A stretch of 64,000 nucleotides of DNA from positions 2,108,001 to 2,172,000 of the forward strand of contig JAYQTB010000004.1 in assembly GCA_038147195.1 (NCBI GenBank), written 5' to 3'. Source of the stretch: Eutrophocola salsuginis (lineage in GTDB: Bacteria; Pseudomonadota; Gammaproteobacteria; Pseudomonadales; Pseudohongiellaceae). Made by a program: the position numbers and the translations under genes. The notes beneath the pieces are model-generated. The model was given only the letters and a program-made list of their open reading frames with translations. It searched no databases and was not told the origin of the DNA. This document shows, piece by piece, positions 34,399-43,825 of this stretch (positions within the stretch are counted from its first letter, which is position 1; each line of letters starts with the position of its first letter).

Positions 34399-34893
34399 AT
34401 GTTTCCAGTCCGCAGGTTCCTCAACAAACTTACCATTTTCATGGCCTGTTGCCTGACCGCACCGAGCCTAACCGCCAGCCCGGAATGGGTGCCAGTGGCT
34501 GAACTTTTACTGGGCAGCATGGGCAATTCAGATGCACACCAGATGGCTGAAGTCATGAACCGCTGCACCGCATTAAACATGACCCTGTCGGCCCTGGTCG
34601 CGAATGATTCACCGGAAGTCTCAAAGGGATACGAGAATCAAGCACTGCAGCTCATCCAGAATGGCATCATGATCAAGATGAACACCGAACAAGTGCGCAC
34701 GGGTATCGAACCCGACCTGGAACTGCTGTCGGACAAAGCAGTGGGTGACGTTAAACTTATGCTAGGCGTCTACAACGAATGGCTCGAGGAAAATTTCACC
34801 GAGGGTGGCTCGTACTTTACCAATGATTTTGAAATCGAAATGAAGGGTTGTGAGCTGGCGACCAAATTCGTTCTGCAAATGGCCTCTCATTAA
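34399..34893 (+). CDS. Small exported protein of unknown function
   Basis: The gene encodes 164 residues with a signal peptide (FLNKLTIFMACCLTAPSLTA, cleavage after TAS). The mature helical protein has two cysteines (MNRCTALNM and MKGCELATKF) that could form a disulfide. An AACCCGGAGAG ribosome binding site lies nine bases before the ATG. I recognise no family. It is not coupled to the GNAT gene (129-base gap). Confidence 0.55.
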   Translation: MFPVRRFLNKLTIFMACCLTAPSLTASPEWVPVAELLLGSMGNSDAHQMAEVMNRCTALNMTLSALVANDSPEVSKGYENQALQLIQNGIMIKMNTEQVRTGIEPDLELLSDKAVGDVKLMLGVYNEWLEENFTEGGSYFTNDFEIEMKGCELATKFVLQMASH

Positions 34894-35040
34894 TCGGGTA
34901 ATTTTTGAGCGGTTCAGCCGACCATCTTCATCACATTTAGCCCTACAGTATATAGACGTTGGATCAATCATCTGAGTTGTAGGAAATGGATACGTGAAGA
35001 GAATCACAAATCTTTTAGGGAGGTGGAATAACCTTTCTTT

Positions 35041-35847
35041 CTAGATGGCTTTCCAGTCGTAGGTTCTGTCACCGATTGCGAAGAAGTACGGATTGAGAAT
35101 GTCTTCTTTCTGGTTGTAGCGATAGATGTTGAATTCAGTGTCAGTCAGAACGCCACCGGCAGCTTCCAGCACTGCCTGTGCCGCGGCTGTATCCCACTCG
35201 GATGTTAATGACAGGCGCGGATAGATATCAGCGCGGCCCTCAGCCACCAGGCAGATCTTCAGCGAACTACCCATGCTGACCAGTTCCATCCGTGGAAATA
35301 TGGCCGCGGCACGCTCCAACCAGGCTTCCAGTTCATCACCCTTGTGACTGCGACTGGCCACCACGGCGATGGTGTTCTGGTTTTCCTCAATTCTTGACGT
35401 CTGGACCGCCTCGGTATTGCCGCCGCTTACCTTGAACGCCCCATCGGGACTGCCGTAATAGACGATATCCTTTACTGGAACATAAACCACGCCCAGCGTC
35501 GGCCTGCCATTGTGGATGAGGGCGATGTTGACAGTGAACTCGCCGTTGCGGCTGATGAACTCTTTGGTCCCGTCCAGCGGGTCGACCAGCCAATAAGTTT
35601 GCCAGGCATGTCTTTGCAGCCAGGAAACCGCACGCGATTCTTCCGAAAGTATGGGCAAGGCCGGAGTTAGTTCACGTAACGCATCGATGATGATTCGGTG
35701 TGCGGCAAGATCTGCTTCCGTCAGAGGCGAGTCGTTTTCCTTGGTAAGGACATCGAGATCTTCATCGCGGTAATAGACCTCGAGAATGGCGGCGCCTGCT
35801 TCCTGGCTGATGCCGATGGTGGCCTTCAGTAGTGATTGGTAGTTCAT
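35041..35847 (-). CDS. cysQ: 3'(2'),5'-bisphosphate nucleotidase CysQ
   Basis: CysQ dephosphorylates PAP to AMP, clearing a by-product of sulfate assimilation. The 268-residue protein of the inositol-monophosphatase superfamily has the metal-site motifs LTEADLAAH, LPILSEESR, the signature WLVDPLDGTKEF, and the C-terminal SEWDTAAAQAVLEAAGG. Its length is normal for the family. The same PAP chemistry would be generated by the sulfotransferase encoded at 53732-54565. Confidence 0.93.
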   Translation of the reverse strand: MNYQSLLKATIGISQEAGAAILEVYYRDEDLDVLTKENDSPLTEADLAAHRIIIDALRELTPALPILSEESRAVSWLQRHAWQTYWLVDPLDGTKEFISRNGEFTVNIALIHNGRPTLGVVYVPVKDIVYYGSPDGAFKVSGGNTEAVQTSRIEENQNTIAVVASRSHKGDELEAWLERAAAIFPRMELVSMGSSLKICLVAEGRADIYPRLSLTSEWDTAAAQAVLEAAGGVLTDTEFNIYRYNQKEDILNPYFFAIGDRTYDWKAI

Positions 35848-35997
35848 GGTTAGGGGCCGGTCGTTGGAATCGCTTTAAGGAGATTCAGGCCAGACGAAAT
35901 ATTTCACTATCCAGGCCTATTCAATTCATCGCTCTATTATAATGAAACTTCATTCGGGCTTGCATGTCCCAAGATAAGGCAAAAATTTTCAGCAAAA

Positions 35998-36657
35998 ATG
36001 GTTGACTGGCTAAATATCGACAATGTCCTACTCGACATGGACGGCACACTGCTCGACCTCAGTTTCGATAATTATTTCTGGCAGGAATTCCTGCCCTTGA
36101 AAGTGGCCAAGCATCACGCGGTGGCCCTGGAAGAGGCGCGTATTAGGGTACGTTCACTCTCGGAGTCCGCTTACGGTAGCCTAAACTGGTACTGCCTGGA
36201 TCACTGGACCGACAAGCTCAATATGGATGTGGAAGCGCTGAAAAAGGAGATTCGTCACTTGATCCGCATGCGTCCTCACTGTGCCGATTTCTTGGCCTGG
36301 CTTAAAAGCATGGACAAGCGCATCGTACTGATCACCAATGCCCACCCTAAGGCCCTGGCCATCAAGGTGGAAGCTTCAGGCCTGCATGCCCATCTTGAGG
36401 AAATGATCTCATCCCATGAATTCGCCCTTGCTAAGGAAAACGACGGTTTCTGGGAGCTGTTGTGTGACCGCGAAGGCATCGACCTGTCCCGCTCACTGTT
36501 CGTAGATGACAGCTTGCCGGTTCTGGAATGCGCGCACCGGAGCGGGATTGCCCATCTCGTCCAGGTGCTACACCCGGACTCCGGCAGCCAGCCAAACAAC
36601 CCGACACACTTTCCCGGCATCGTGCATCTCGATGAACTGATGGCGAGGGGGAACTGA
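35998..36657 (+). CDS. yrfG: HAD-family nucleotidase (GMP/IMP nucleotidase, YrfG-like)
   Basis: This is a haloacid-dehalogenase phosphatase expected to dephosphorylate purine mononucleotides. The 219 residues contain HAD motif I LLDMDGTLLD with the nucleophile Asp, motif II LITNAH, motif III lysine in HEFALAKENDGF, and motif IV FVDDSLPVL. The pairing with hslR immediately downstream (five bases) repeats the E. coli yrfG-hslR order, which supports the assignment. Confidence 0.88.
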   Translation: MVDWLNIDNVLLDMDGTLLDLSFDNYFWQEFLPLKVAKHHAVALEEARIRVRSLSESAYGSLNWYCLDHWTDKLNMDVEALKKEIRHLIRMRPHCADFLAWLKSMDKRIVLITNAHPKALAIKVEASGLHAHLEEMISSHEFALAKENDGFWELLCDREGIDLSRSLFVDDSLPVLECAHRSGIAHLVQVLHPDSGSQPNNPTHFPGIVHLDELMARGN

Positions 36658-36662
36658 CCGAC

Positions 36663-37073
36663 ATGCCATTGCAACAGGACAACAGTGGCAAGGTGCGCCT
36701 GGACAAGTGGCTTTGGGCGGCACGGTTTTTCAAAACCCGGTCAATGGCCAAGCAGGCCATCGACCACGGCAAGGTGCATTGCAATGGTGCACGCAGCAAG
36801 TCTAGCCGTGAAGTCGAAGTCGGCATGATCCTGGAAATTCGCCAGGGCTGGGATGAGCGCACCGTTGTCGTGAGGGCGTTATCGGACAAGCGCGGCGGCG
36901 CGCCCCAGGCTGCCCTGCTCTATGAGGAGACGCCGGAGAGCATTTCCAGGCGTGAACTAGAGGCCGAAAAACGCAAGGCACAACGAGCTATGAATCCCGT
37001 TACCCCAGGGCGTCCCACCAAGCAGGACCGACGTAAGATCCATCGCTTCAAGCAGCAACAACTGGAAGATTGA
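36663..37073 (+). CDS. hslR: Ribosome-associated heat shock protein Hsp15
   Basis: Hsp15 binds free 50S subunits that carry a stalled nascent chain and helps recycle them. The 136 residues begin with an S4 RNA-binding domain (VRLDKWLWAARFFKTRSMAKQ, then HGKVHCNG) and end in a strongly basic tail (KQDRRKIHRFKQQQ). It lies in an operon with the nucleotidase gene upstream. Confidence 0.94.
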   Translation: MPLQQDNSGKVRLDKWLWAARFFKTRSMAKQAIDHGKVHCNGARSKSSREVEVGMILEIRQGWDERTVVVRALSDKRGGAPQAALLYEETPESISRRELEAEKRKAQRAMNPVTPGRPTKQDRRKIHRFKQQQLED

Positions 37074-37276
37074 GAACGGACCCGGCTTTAACATTACAGT
37101 TATCCAGAGCCGGACAACTGTGGCATAATCGGCACCCACTATTTCCTAGGCTAATTTCTGGGCATGGTTTTCGACAGTAAATTTATAAAAATAACAATAC
37201 GATACTGTCTCCATTAGCCGGCGTTTTTGTTGACAGTAATCGGAAATATTCCGTTTCAGAAATCAGGAATTTTGCT

Positions 37277-38845
37277 TTGTCGGAAAAACTAAAACACCGC
37301 CTGAACCTGCTCAGAGACACTTCCCGTACAAACTGCCTGGCCGATACCTGCCACGGTATCGAGAAGGAAAGTCTGCGTATCGACCCCAATGGCCATATTG
37401 CCCAGACGCCCCATCCGGCCGGACTAGGATCGCCGCTGACGCATCCCAACATCACTACGGATTTTTCCGAAGCCCTGCTGGAATTCATAACGCCGGTATT
37501 CAACAAGCCGGAAGATTGCTTGGCTTACCTAGCCGACCTGCACACCTTCCTGTTTTCCCAGATGGATCGCGAGGAACTGATCTGGACATCCAGCATGCCC
37601 TGCATACTCGATGGAGACGATCACATTCCCCTGGCCCGTTACGGTTACTCCAATATTGGCAAGCTGAAAACACTGTATCGCTCCGGCCTCAGCTTCCGTT
37701 ATGGCCGCGCCATGCAGACCATCGCCGGCATTCATTTCAACTTCTCCCTGCCGGACACCTTCTGGACGCTCTACAAAGACCTGCTGGGCAGTAACCAGTC
37801 ACCGATGGATTTCAAGACCGAACAGTACTTCAACCTGATCCGCAATTTCCGCCGTTATTCCTGGTTACTCCTATACTTGTTCGGTGCATCGCCTGCAGTT
37901 TGCAAGAGTTTTGTACACAACAATCCTGACCATGGGCTGGAAGAATACGACGATAATACTCTGTACATGCCCTATGCCACGTGTCTCAGGATGGGCGATC
38001 TCGGTTATACCAGCGATGCCCAGCGCTCGCTCTATATCAGCTATAACAGCCTTGATGAATACGCCCGCGACCTTACCAGCGCTATCAGGACACCCTACCC
38101 GCCCTACAGCAAGTTCGCCCCGGAAAACGGCAAGTTAAAACAGCTCAACGACAGCATCTTGCAAATCGAGAACGAGTTTTACAGTGCGGTTCGCCCGAAA
38201 CGCGCTTCCAGTTCTGGCGTGCGTCCGGTGAAGATATTGAAACAGGAAGGCGTGGAATATGTTGAAGTGCGCTGTCTCGATCTGAATCCTTTCCTGCCGG
38301 TGGGCATCGACGAAGAAGAGATCCGCTTTCTCTCCAGCTTCCTGCTGTTCTGCCTGCTGCGCAACAGCCCACCCACAAGCAAGGACGAAACGCGGGAAAT
38401 CGATGCCAACCTGAAAACCGTGGTGAACCGCGGCCGCGAACCCGGCCTCATGCTTGTTCAACAGGGCCGATCGATTTCCCTGAAAGATTGGGCCGGCGAG
38501 ATCCTTGCGGAAGCGGGCGAAATCGCGACACTGATGGACGACTGCCGGAAAGGTGATACCCACGTACGTGCTACTGCCGCTCAGGTTGCCAAGGTGGATG
38601 ACTCCAGCATGACACCATCGGCAAAAGTGTTGCGCAGAATGGACGACCTGAAAACGCCTTACTTTAAGTTCGCAATGAACCAGTCACTCGCTAATAGCGA
38701 TTACTTCCGCGGACTGACACTCAGCGACGATAAAATGGTAACCTTCAAAGAGATGGTAAAAAAATCCGACAAAGAGCGCGCCGAGATCGAAAATAGCGAC
38801 GACGTGGATTTTGAAACCTTTCTGGAACGGGCCAACAACGCCTGA
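37277..38845 (+). CDS. gshA: Glutamate-cysteine ligase GshA
   Basis: GshA makes gamma-glutamylcysteine, the first step in glutathione synthesis. The 522 residues match the gammaproteobacterial type: GIEKESLRID near the N-terminus (ATP/metal Glu), THPNITTDFSEALLEFITP, AGIHFNFSLPD, and VEYVEVRCLDLNPF. Translation starts at TTG with AGGA eight to nine bases upstream. gshB, the second enzyme, lies 23 kb downstream in this window. Confidence 0.95.
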   Translation: MSEKLKHRLNLLRDTSRTNCLADTCHGIEKESLRIDPNGHIAQTPHPAGLGSPLTHPNITTDFSEALLEFITPVFNKPEDCLAYLADLHTFLFSQMDREELIWTSSMPCILDGDDHIPLARYGYSNIGKLKTLYRSGLSFRYGRAMQTIAGIHFNFSLPDTFWTLYKDLLGSNQSPMDFKTEQYFNLIRNFRRYSWLLLYLFGASPAVCKSFVHNNPDHGLEEYDDNTLYMPYATCLRMGDLGYTSDAQRSLYISYNSLDEYARDLTSAIRTPYPPYSKFAPENGKLKQLNDSILQIENEFYSAVRPKRASSSGVRPVKILKQEGVEYVEVRCLDLNPFLPVGIDEEEIRFLSSFLLFCLLRNSPPTSKDETREIDANLKTVVNRGREPGLMLVQQGRSISLKDWAGEILAEAGEIATLMDDCRKGDTHVRATAAQVAKVDDSSMTPSAKVLRRMDDLKTPYFKFAMNQSLANSDYFRGLTLSDDKMVTFKEMVKKSDKERAEIENSDDVDFETFLERANNA

Positions 38846-38900
38846 TAACGTTCTTCAAAGGACGTTAATAACTCAGTTTACACGGAACACAACAGCACTT

Positions 38901-39428
38901 ATGACCCACTCAACCATCACATGGCTACTGCGCACCCGCTTTATCTATCTGTATATCTTCCTGTTCTGCGTTTCCCTGCTGGGCATCGCCATGTACATGG
39001 AACACGTGATGATGCTGGAGCCTTGTCCCCTGTGCATCATGCAACGCGTTTTCTTTCTCGCTACAGGCATCGTTGCCCTGATAGCCTTTATCCACAATCC
39101 GGTTGCCCGGGGCAAACTAATCTATGGTGGCCTTGCCGCCATTCTCTCCGCCGCCGGCGGCGGTTTTGCCATTCGCCAGATCTATCTGCAACACCTGCCC
39201 AAGGATGAAGTACCGGCCTGTGGACCGAGCCTCAGCTATATGATCGAGCAGTTTCCCCTGCGCGATGTGCTCTCGGTTATGTTCTCGGGTGACGGGAACT
39301 GTGCGGAGATCGTCTGGCAGGATCCGGTTCTTGGCTGGGCCATACCACAGTGGAGCCTGGTGGGATTCGTCATGCTTACAGGTGTTTGTGCCTGGCAGGC
39401 CATACGCAAGCCGGCATCAATCGCCTGA
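38901..39428 (+). CDS. dsbB: Disulfide bond formation protein DsbB
   Basis: DsbB is an inner-membrane quinone reductase that reoxidises DsbA. From ATG 38901 the 175-residue protein has four hydrophobic segments. The first periplasmic cysteine pair is LEPCPLCIMQR and the second pair is PACGPSL and DGNCAEIVWQD. The frame extends upstream into gshA, but that extension has no hydrophobic or family match. An rsd/algQ remnant follows, which mirrors the algQ-dsbB neighbourhood I recall in Pseudomonas. Confidence 0.94.
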   Translation: MTHSTITWLLRTRFIYLYIFLFCVSLLGIAMYMEHVMMLEPCPLCIMQRVFFLATGIVALIAFIHNPVARGKLIYGGLAAILSAAGGGFAIRQIYLQHLPKDEVPACGPSLSYMIEQFPLRDVLSVMFSGDGNCAEIVWQDPVLGWAIPQWSLVGFVMLTGVCAWQAIRKPASIA

Positions 39429-39605
39429 TTTTCCAACCTTTTTTCAATTGACCCGCAATTCCGGCAAATACCCCATGCCTCTTCTAGTATTTTGGTAAAA
39501 CCGTCCCGTTCTTGGTTGGTACGTTGCGGGGATAACAAGAACAAGAATATACCTGCCGTAAGGTACAAGGAGATCGAAGCGATCATATGCCGCTATAAAC
39601 ATTAG

Positions 39606-39982
39606 CGTGATTTCATTGACCATGACCTGGATGGGTCCCTGTACTACGACCAAGCCTTGCAGGTTGGCAGCCGGGATTTTCCCATCGAGGCTTTCTGTGA
39701 ATCCCTAATAGACTATATCTCTACCAGCCATTTCGAAGTATACCAACCCTCCTCCACGAGAGTGCCGTGGAGGTTGAAGCTCATTGTCCACTACTGACCG
39801 ACATCTACCACAGCATCAAAACCACGACTGGCCTGGCCCTATCCTTTAATGACAACTACAAGGATGAGGTAGTGCACTCATCGAAAGACAGGTCACTTCC
39901 GGATGAACTTATGTCACTCGATAATGTGCTGACCATATGATTTCCCCTGCAAGTCCAGCTACTAGACCTGGCTGGGGACTGA
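39606..39982 (+). pseudogene. rsd: Rsd/AlgQ anti-sigma70 regulator, decayed
   Basis: The 578-base gap after dsbB holds the remains of an Rsd/AlgQ gene. One frame (from about 39606) reads FPIEAFCESLIDYISTSHFEVYQ, very close to the family signature. After a shift near 39745 a second frame reads LLTDIYHSIKTTTGLALSFND and DELMSLDNVL, then stops at TGA 39938. It continues as FPLQVQLLDLAGD to 39982. The N-terminal third is not recognisable. An intact protein would bind RpoD and favour alternative sigma factors. With a frameshift and an internal stop this gene is dead. Confidence 0.75.
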
Positions 39983-40006
39983 TTATCCTCCAGTATTAAA
40001 TTCTGT

Positions 40007-42148
40007 TTATTTCCGCTTCAGCCGATGGAAACTGTCGAGTAACGGATAAGCCCATTCCGGCGCATGCGCCTTGCGCCAGGCACCAGCGACAAACTTACTG
40101 CTTTCCGACCAGGTGGGATAGACATGGATGGCGGCCATGATTTTCTTCAGGCCAAGGCCGTTTCTCATGGCAAGGATGAATTCATTGATGAGTTCCGAAG
40201 CATGCGCTCCGACAATGACGGCGCCAACAATCCTGTCCTTGCCCGGCACGGTCAGCACCTTGATAAATCCTGTGGTCTCGCTGTCAGTTACTGCTCGGTC
40301 GAGTTCTCCCAGGTTGAATCGAGTAAGCTCGTAATCGATACCTTTCTCTCGCGCCTCGGTTTCACTGAGTCCGACACGCGCCACTTCCGGGTCGGTAAAC
40401 GTTGCCCAGGGGATGACGTCATAGTGTATGCGGAATTTCTTGAATGCACCGAACAGACCGTTTATCGCGGCGAACCATGCCTGGAAGGACGCTATGTGAG
40501 TGAAATGGTAAGGCCCAGCAACATCGCCGCATGCGAAAATGTTCGGATAGTTTGTCTGTAGGAATTCATTTACTTTCACCGACCCGTCGGCATTGCACTC
40601 AATCCCGAGCATTTTGAGGCCAAGATGCTCCGTATTCGCCTGCCTGCCTGCGGCAACCAGCACCTTGTCGAACTCGACCCTTTCCAGACTGCCCTCTCGC
40701 TCTATAACCGCGGCATGGCTATAGCCGGTTGCCTCGATACGATTGATACTGGTGCCCGTTATGACTCGTATGCCTTCTTGCCCAAATCGCGCAGTAATGC
40801 TGGCTGACACGTCGGTATCCTCGCGTGGCAGAATGCGATCCTGCATGTCCACAAGGGTAACTGTCGACCCAAGCCGGGCGAAAGCCTGGGCCAATTCACA
40901 GCCGATCGGTCCCGCGCCCATCACCAGCAGGCGCCCGGGCAACTGCTCAAGGTTCCAGAGATTGTCCGAGGTTAAGTAGTCGCAATTCGCTAGGCCAGGC
41001 ACTGGTGGCACGAACGGCCGTGCACCGGTGGCGATGACAATATTGCGCGTACGTATTTCCTCGCCGTTAACGCTGACCGTCCATGGGGATGTGATAGTTG
41101 CCTCTCCCATCAAGCAATCAACCCCAAGACGGGTATAGCGTTCAATGGAATCATGGGGTTCGATGGTGTTCACGATATTACGTACCCTGTCCATGACCGC
41201 GTAAAAATTCACGGATGCCGGTTCACCCTCGAGCCCGAATTCTTTCGCTCTGCCGGACAGGTGTCTTACGCCAGCGCTTCTAATGAGTGCCTTACTCGGT
41301 ACACAGCCGGTATTGAGACAGTCCCCACCCATCCGGTGTTTTTCTACTAGGGTAACTTTAGCCCGGGCCCCCGCCGCGATGTATGCGGTGACAAGTCCTG
41401 CCGAACCTGCACCGATTACGACCATGTTTGTATCGAATTGTTGTGGTCGCCTATCACGCCATGGCGCCAGTGCACGGTGATTATGCAGCCAGCGCACTAT
41501 GCCCTTGGCTAGCCATGGAAAGATGGCAAGCAGCACTATAGCGCGAATAACGCCGATGCCGAATATGTCGGGCACGGTGGTGGCCAGACCCAGTTCGACG
41601 CCGACATTTACATACAGTGCCGTGCCGAACAACATACCGAGCTGGCTGACTATATAAAAAGAAGCCGTTGAAATCGGCGTCAGCGCCATCAGCACGTTGA
41701 CCAGGAAAAACGGGAACGCCGGAATCAGTCGCAGGGTGAAAAGATAGAACACGCCATCACGCTCTATACCCTCGTTTACCCGCTTAAGTGCATGCCCAAA
41801 TCTTGCCTGCACCCAGTCGTGCAATAGGGTTCTTGCGATGAGGAATGCCAGTGTCGCGCCGATGGAGCTGGCAAAGGACACCAGGACCAGTGCCCATGCA
41901 AAACCGAATAAATCACCACCGGCAACAGTGAGAATTGCCGCAGCGGGCAGTGACAGCGCTGCAACCACTATATATAGGAAGAAGTAAACCAGACTGGCCG
42001 TGGCGAAGTTGGCGTCCTTGTAGGCCATGATGCTATCACGCTGGTCCTGAAAATACGCCATGTTGAAATAGTCCTGCAGGCAGCCCAGGTAAAACAGGAT
42101 AATCGATGCCAGGACGATGACCAGCAGTAGTATTTTTTTGGCACTCAT
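40007..42148 (-). CDS. TVP38-type membrane domain fused to a mercuric-reductase-like flavoprotein
   Basis: The gene encodes 713 residues. Residues about 1-220 form a polytopic TVP38/DedA-like domain with five or so membrane segments and the motif AGGDLFGFAWA. Residues about 240-713 form a pyridine nucleotide-disulfide oxidoreductase: FAD motif VVIGAGSAGLVTAYIAAGA, redox-active CLNTGC, NAD(P)H motif MGAGPIGCELAQAFA, second FAD motif FACGDVAGPY, and a C-terminal dimerisation domain with AAIHVYPTWSE. The mercury-binding C-terminal cysteines of true MerA are absent, so mercury reduction is unlikely. The fusion suggests a membrane-tethered redox enzyme of unknown substrate. Confidence 0.88.
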   Translation of the reverse strand: MSAKKILLLVIVLASIILFYLGCLQDYFNMAYFQDQRDSIMAYKDANFATASLVYFFLYIVVAALSLPAAAILTVAGGDLFGFAWALVLVSFASSIGATLAFLIARTLLHDWVQARFGHALKRVNEGIERDGVFYLFTLRLIPAFPFFLVNVLMALTPISTASFYIVSQLGMLFGTALYVNVGVELGLATTVPDIFGIGVIRAIVLLAIFPWLAKGIVRWLHNHRALAPWRDRRPQQFDTNMVVIGAGSAGLVTAYIAAGARAKVTLVEKHRMGGDCLNTGCVPSKALIRSAGVRHLSGRAKEFGLEGEPASVNFYAVMDRVRNIVNTIEPHDSIERYTRLGVDCLMGEATITSPWTVSVNGEEIRTRNIVIATGARPFVPPVPGLANCDYLTSDNLWNLEQLPGRLLVMGAGPIGCELAQAFARLGSTVTLVDMQDRILPREDTDVSASITARFGQEGIRVITGTSINRIEATGYSHAAVIEREGSLERVEFDKVLVAAGRQANTEHLGLKMLGIECNADGSVKVNEFLQTNYPNIFACGDVAGPYHFTHIASFQAWFAAINGLFGAFKKFRIHYDVIPWATFTDPEVARVGLSETEAREKGIDYELTRFNLGELDRAVTDSETTGFIKVLTVPGKDRIVGAVIVGAHASELINEFILAMRNGLGLKKIMAAIHVYPTWSESSKFVAGAWRKAHAPEWAYPLLDSFHRLKRK

Positions 42149-42319
42149 GTTTTATTGGTTTCCTTGATACTTTACCAGCTATGTGTTCCGACACCGAACC
42201 GGGATATCCTAAAAAGCTTGCCCCACGCTTTCTATGGTATAGTCTACCGCTCGCGGCTAATCGTGATTCGAGTGTAGCTTAAAAACGTCTGGTAAATCAG
42301 GAACATCAGGAGCAAAGGC

Positions 42320-43327
42320 GTGTCAACGAACCGTTTCAACAGGAAGTTCCCGACTACACGCATGAGGCGCATGAGGCATGATGAATTCAGCCGGCAACTG
42401 ATGCGCGAAACCGTATTGACTTCCGCAGATCTCATCTACCCTGCCTTTGTTATCGAGGGCAAGGCGACGCGTGAACCCGTTCCCTCTATGCCGGGAGTCA
42501 ATCGCCTGACCATCGATGAACTGGTAAGGGAAGCGAAAGAAGCCAATGATCTTGGCATACCCTCTATGGCCCTGTTCCCTGTGCCTGATCCTGCAACCAA
42601 AACAGAAAGTGGAGCAGAGTCTTATAATCCTGACGGTCTGGCGCAACGTGCCGTGCGCGCTCTCAAGGATGCATGTCCCGAACTTGGTGTGATCACTGAT
42701 GTCGCGCTGGATCCTTTTACAACCCACGGACAAGACGGCATCATCGATGACTCGGGTTATGTACTTAACGATTTCACCGTCGATACCCTGGTGGAGCAGG
42801 CGCTTTCCCATGCCGACGCCGGGGCAGACATAGTCGCACCCTCGGACATGATGGATGGCCGCATCGGCGCCATTCGCATGGCGCTGGAAAACGCGGGGCA
42901 TGTCAATACCCGCATACTTGCCTACTCCGCCAAGTATGCCTCGGCCTATTACGGCCCGTTCCGCGATGCAGTGGGCTCCTCGGGTAACCTCGGTGCTTCC
43001 ACCAAGGAAAATTACCAGATGGACCCGGCCAATTCCAACGAAGCCCTGCATGAAGTTGCACTGGACCTTAGTGAGGGCGCAGACATGGTCATGGTAAAAC
43101 CCGCCATGCCGTACCTAGACATCATCCGCCGGGTGAAAGATCAATTCGGCGTGCCCACTTTCGCCTACCAGGTCAGTGGGGAGTATGCCATGTTGAGCGC
43201 CGCCTTTGAAAAGGGCTGGCTGGATCCGGACAAAATCATCCTGGAGTCCCTTACAGGCATCAAACGTGCCGGAGCAGACGCCATCCTGACCTATTTCGCC
43301 CGCACCGCGGCTGAAAGAATCCGCTAA
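42320..43327 (+). CDS. hemB: Delta-aminolevulinic acid dehydratase (porphobilinogen synthase)
   Basis: HemB condenses two 5-aminolevulinate molecules to porphobilinogen in heme synthesis. The 335 residues include the Schiff-base lysines in ILAYSAKYASAYYG and VMVKPAMPYLD, and the metal region ITDVALDPFTTHGQDG. That region lacks the zinc-binding cysteine triad and resembles the Mg-dependent Pseudomonas enzyme. The start is GTG with AGGAGC upstream. TATAGT with an extended -10 TGG (42235-42243) is a possible promoter element. Confidence 0.96.
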   Translation: MSTNRFNRKFPTTRMRRMRHDEFSRQLMRETVLTSADLIYPAFVIEGKATREPVPSMPGVNRLTIDELVREAKEANDLGIPSMALFPVPDPATKTESGAESYNPDGLAQRAVRALKDACPELGVITDVALDPFTTHGQDGIIDDSGYVLNDFTVDTLVEQALSHADAGADIVAPSDMMDGRIGAIRMALENAGHVNTRILAYSAKYASAYYGPFRDAVGSSGNLGASTKENYQMDPANSNEALHEVALDLSEGADMVMVKPAMPYLDIIRRVKDQFGVPTFAYQVSGEYAMLSAAFEKGWLDPDKIILESLTGIKRAGADAILTYFARTAAERIR

Positions 43328-43498
43328 CGACCGGGTCTTTTACCTGCAGCTGTTAACCACCAATCCCACGCTTTGCAGGTGTATTCCAAGCTTGAATACT
43401 GGCAATTTGGCCTTATTATTAGCGGACCGACCGATGAGAACAGTTCCGGCGAAAGACCCTAACATAACCCCATTCCCAGTCATATCAAGGAATTCAAC

Positions 43499-43825
43499 AT
43501 GAGCGAGAACCTCACCCACGTAACCGACGACAGTTTTGAAGAAGAAGTGCTCAACGCCAGCGGCCCTGTCCTGGTCGATTTCTGGGCAGAGTGGTGCGGT
43601 CCTTGTAAAATGATTGCTCCCGTCCTTGATGAAGTTGCGGAGGAATACTCCGGCAAGGTGAAAGTGGTGAAGCTGGATGTTGAAGCCAACCCGCAAACCG
43701 CCCCGAAGTACAACGTCAAGGGTATTCCGACCCTGATACTGTTCAAGAACGGTAATGCAGAAGCCAAAAAGGTTGGCGCACTATCTAAATCACAACTGGC
43801 AGCTTTTCTCGACAGCTCCATCTAA
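43499..43825 (+). CDS. trxA: Thioredoxin 1
   Basis: This is the general cytosolic disulfide reductase. The 108 residues have the active site FWAEWCGPCKM, the cis-proline segment VKGIPTLILF, and normal length. CAAGGAATTC precedes the ATG. It lies between hemB and rho, as I recall for Pseudomonas. Confidence 0.97.
   Translation: MSENLTHVTDDSFEEEVLNASGPVLVDFWAEWCGPCKMIAPVLDEVAEEYSGKVKVVKLDVEANPQTAPKYNVKGIPTLILFKNGNAEAKKVGALSKSQLAAFLDSSI

Noticed and set aside
43380..43398. Imperfect palindrome between hemB and trxA
   Set aside because: It has short arms with no T tract or known operator match; probably chance.
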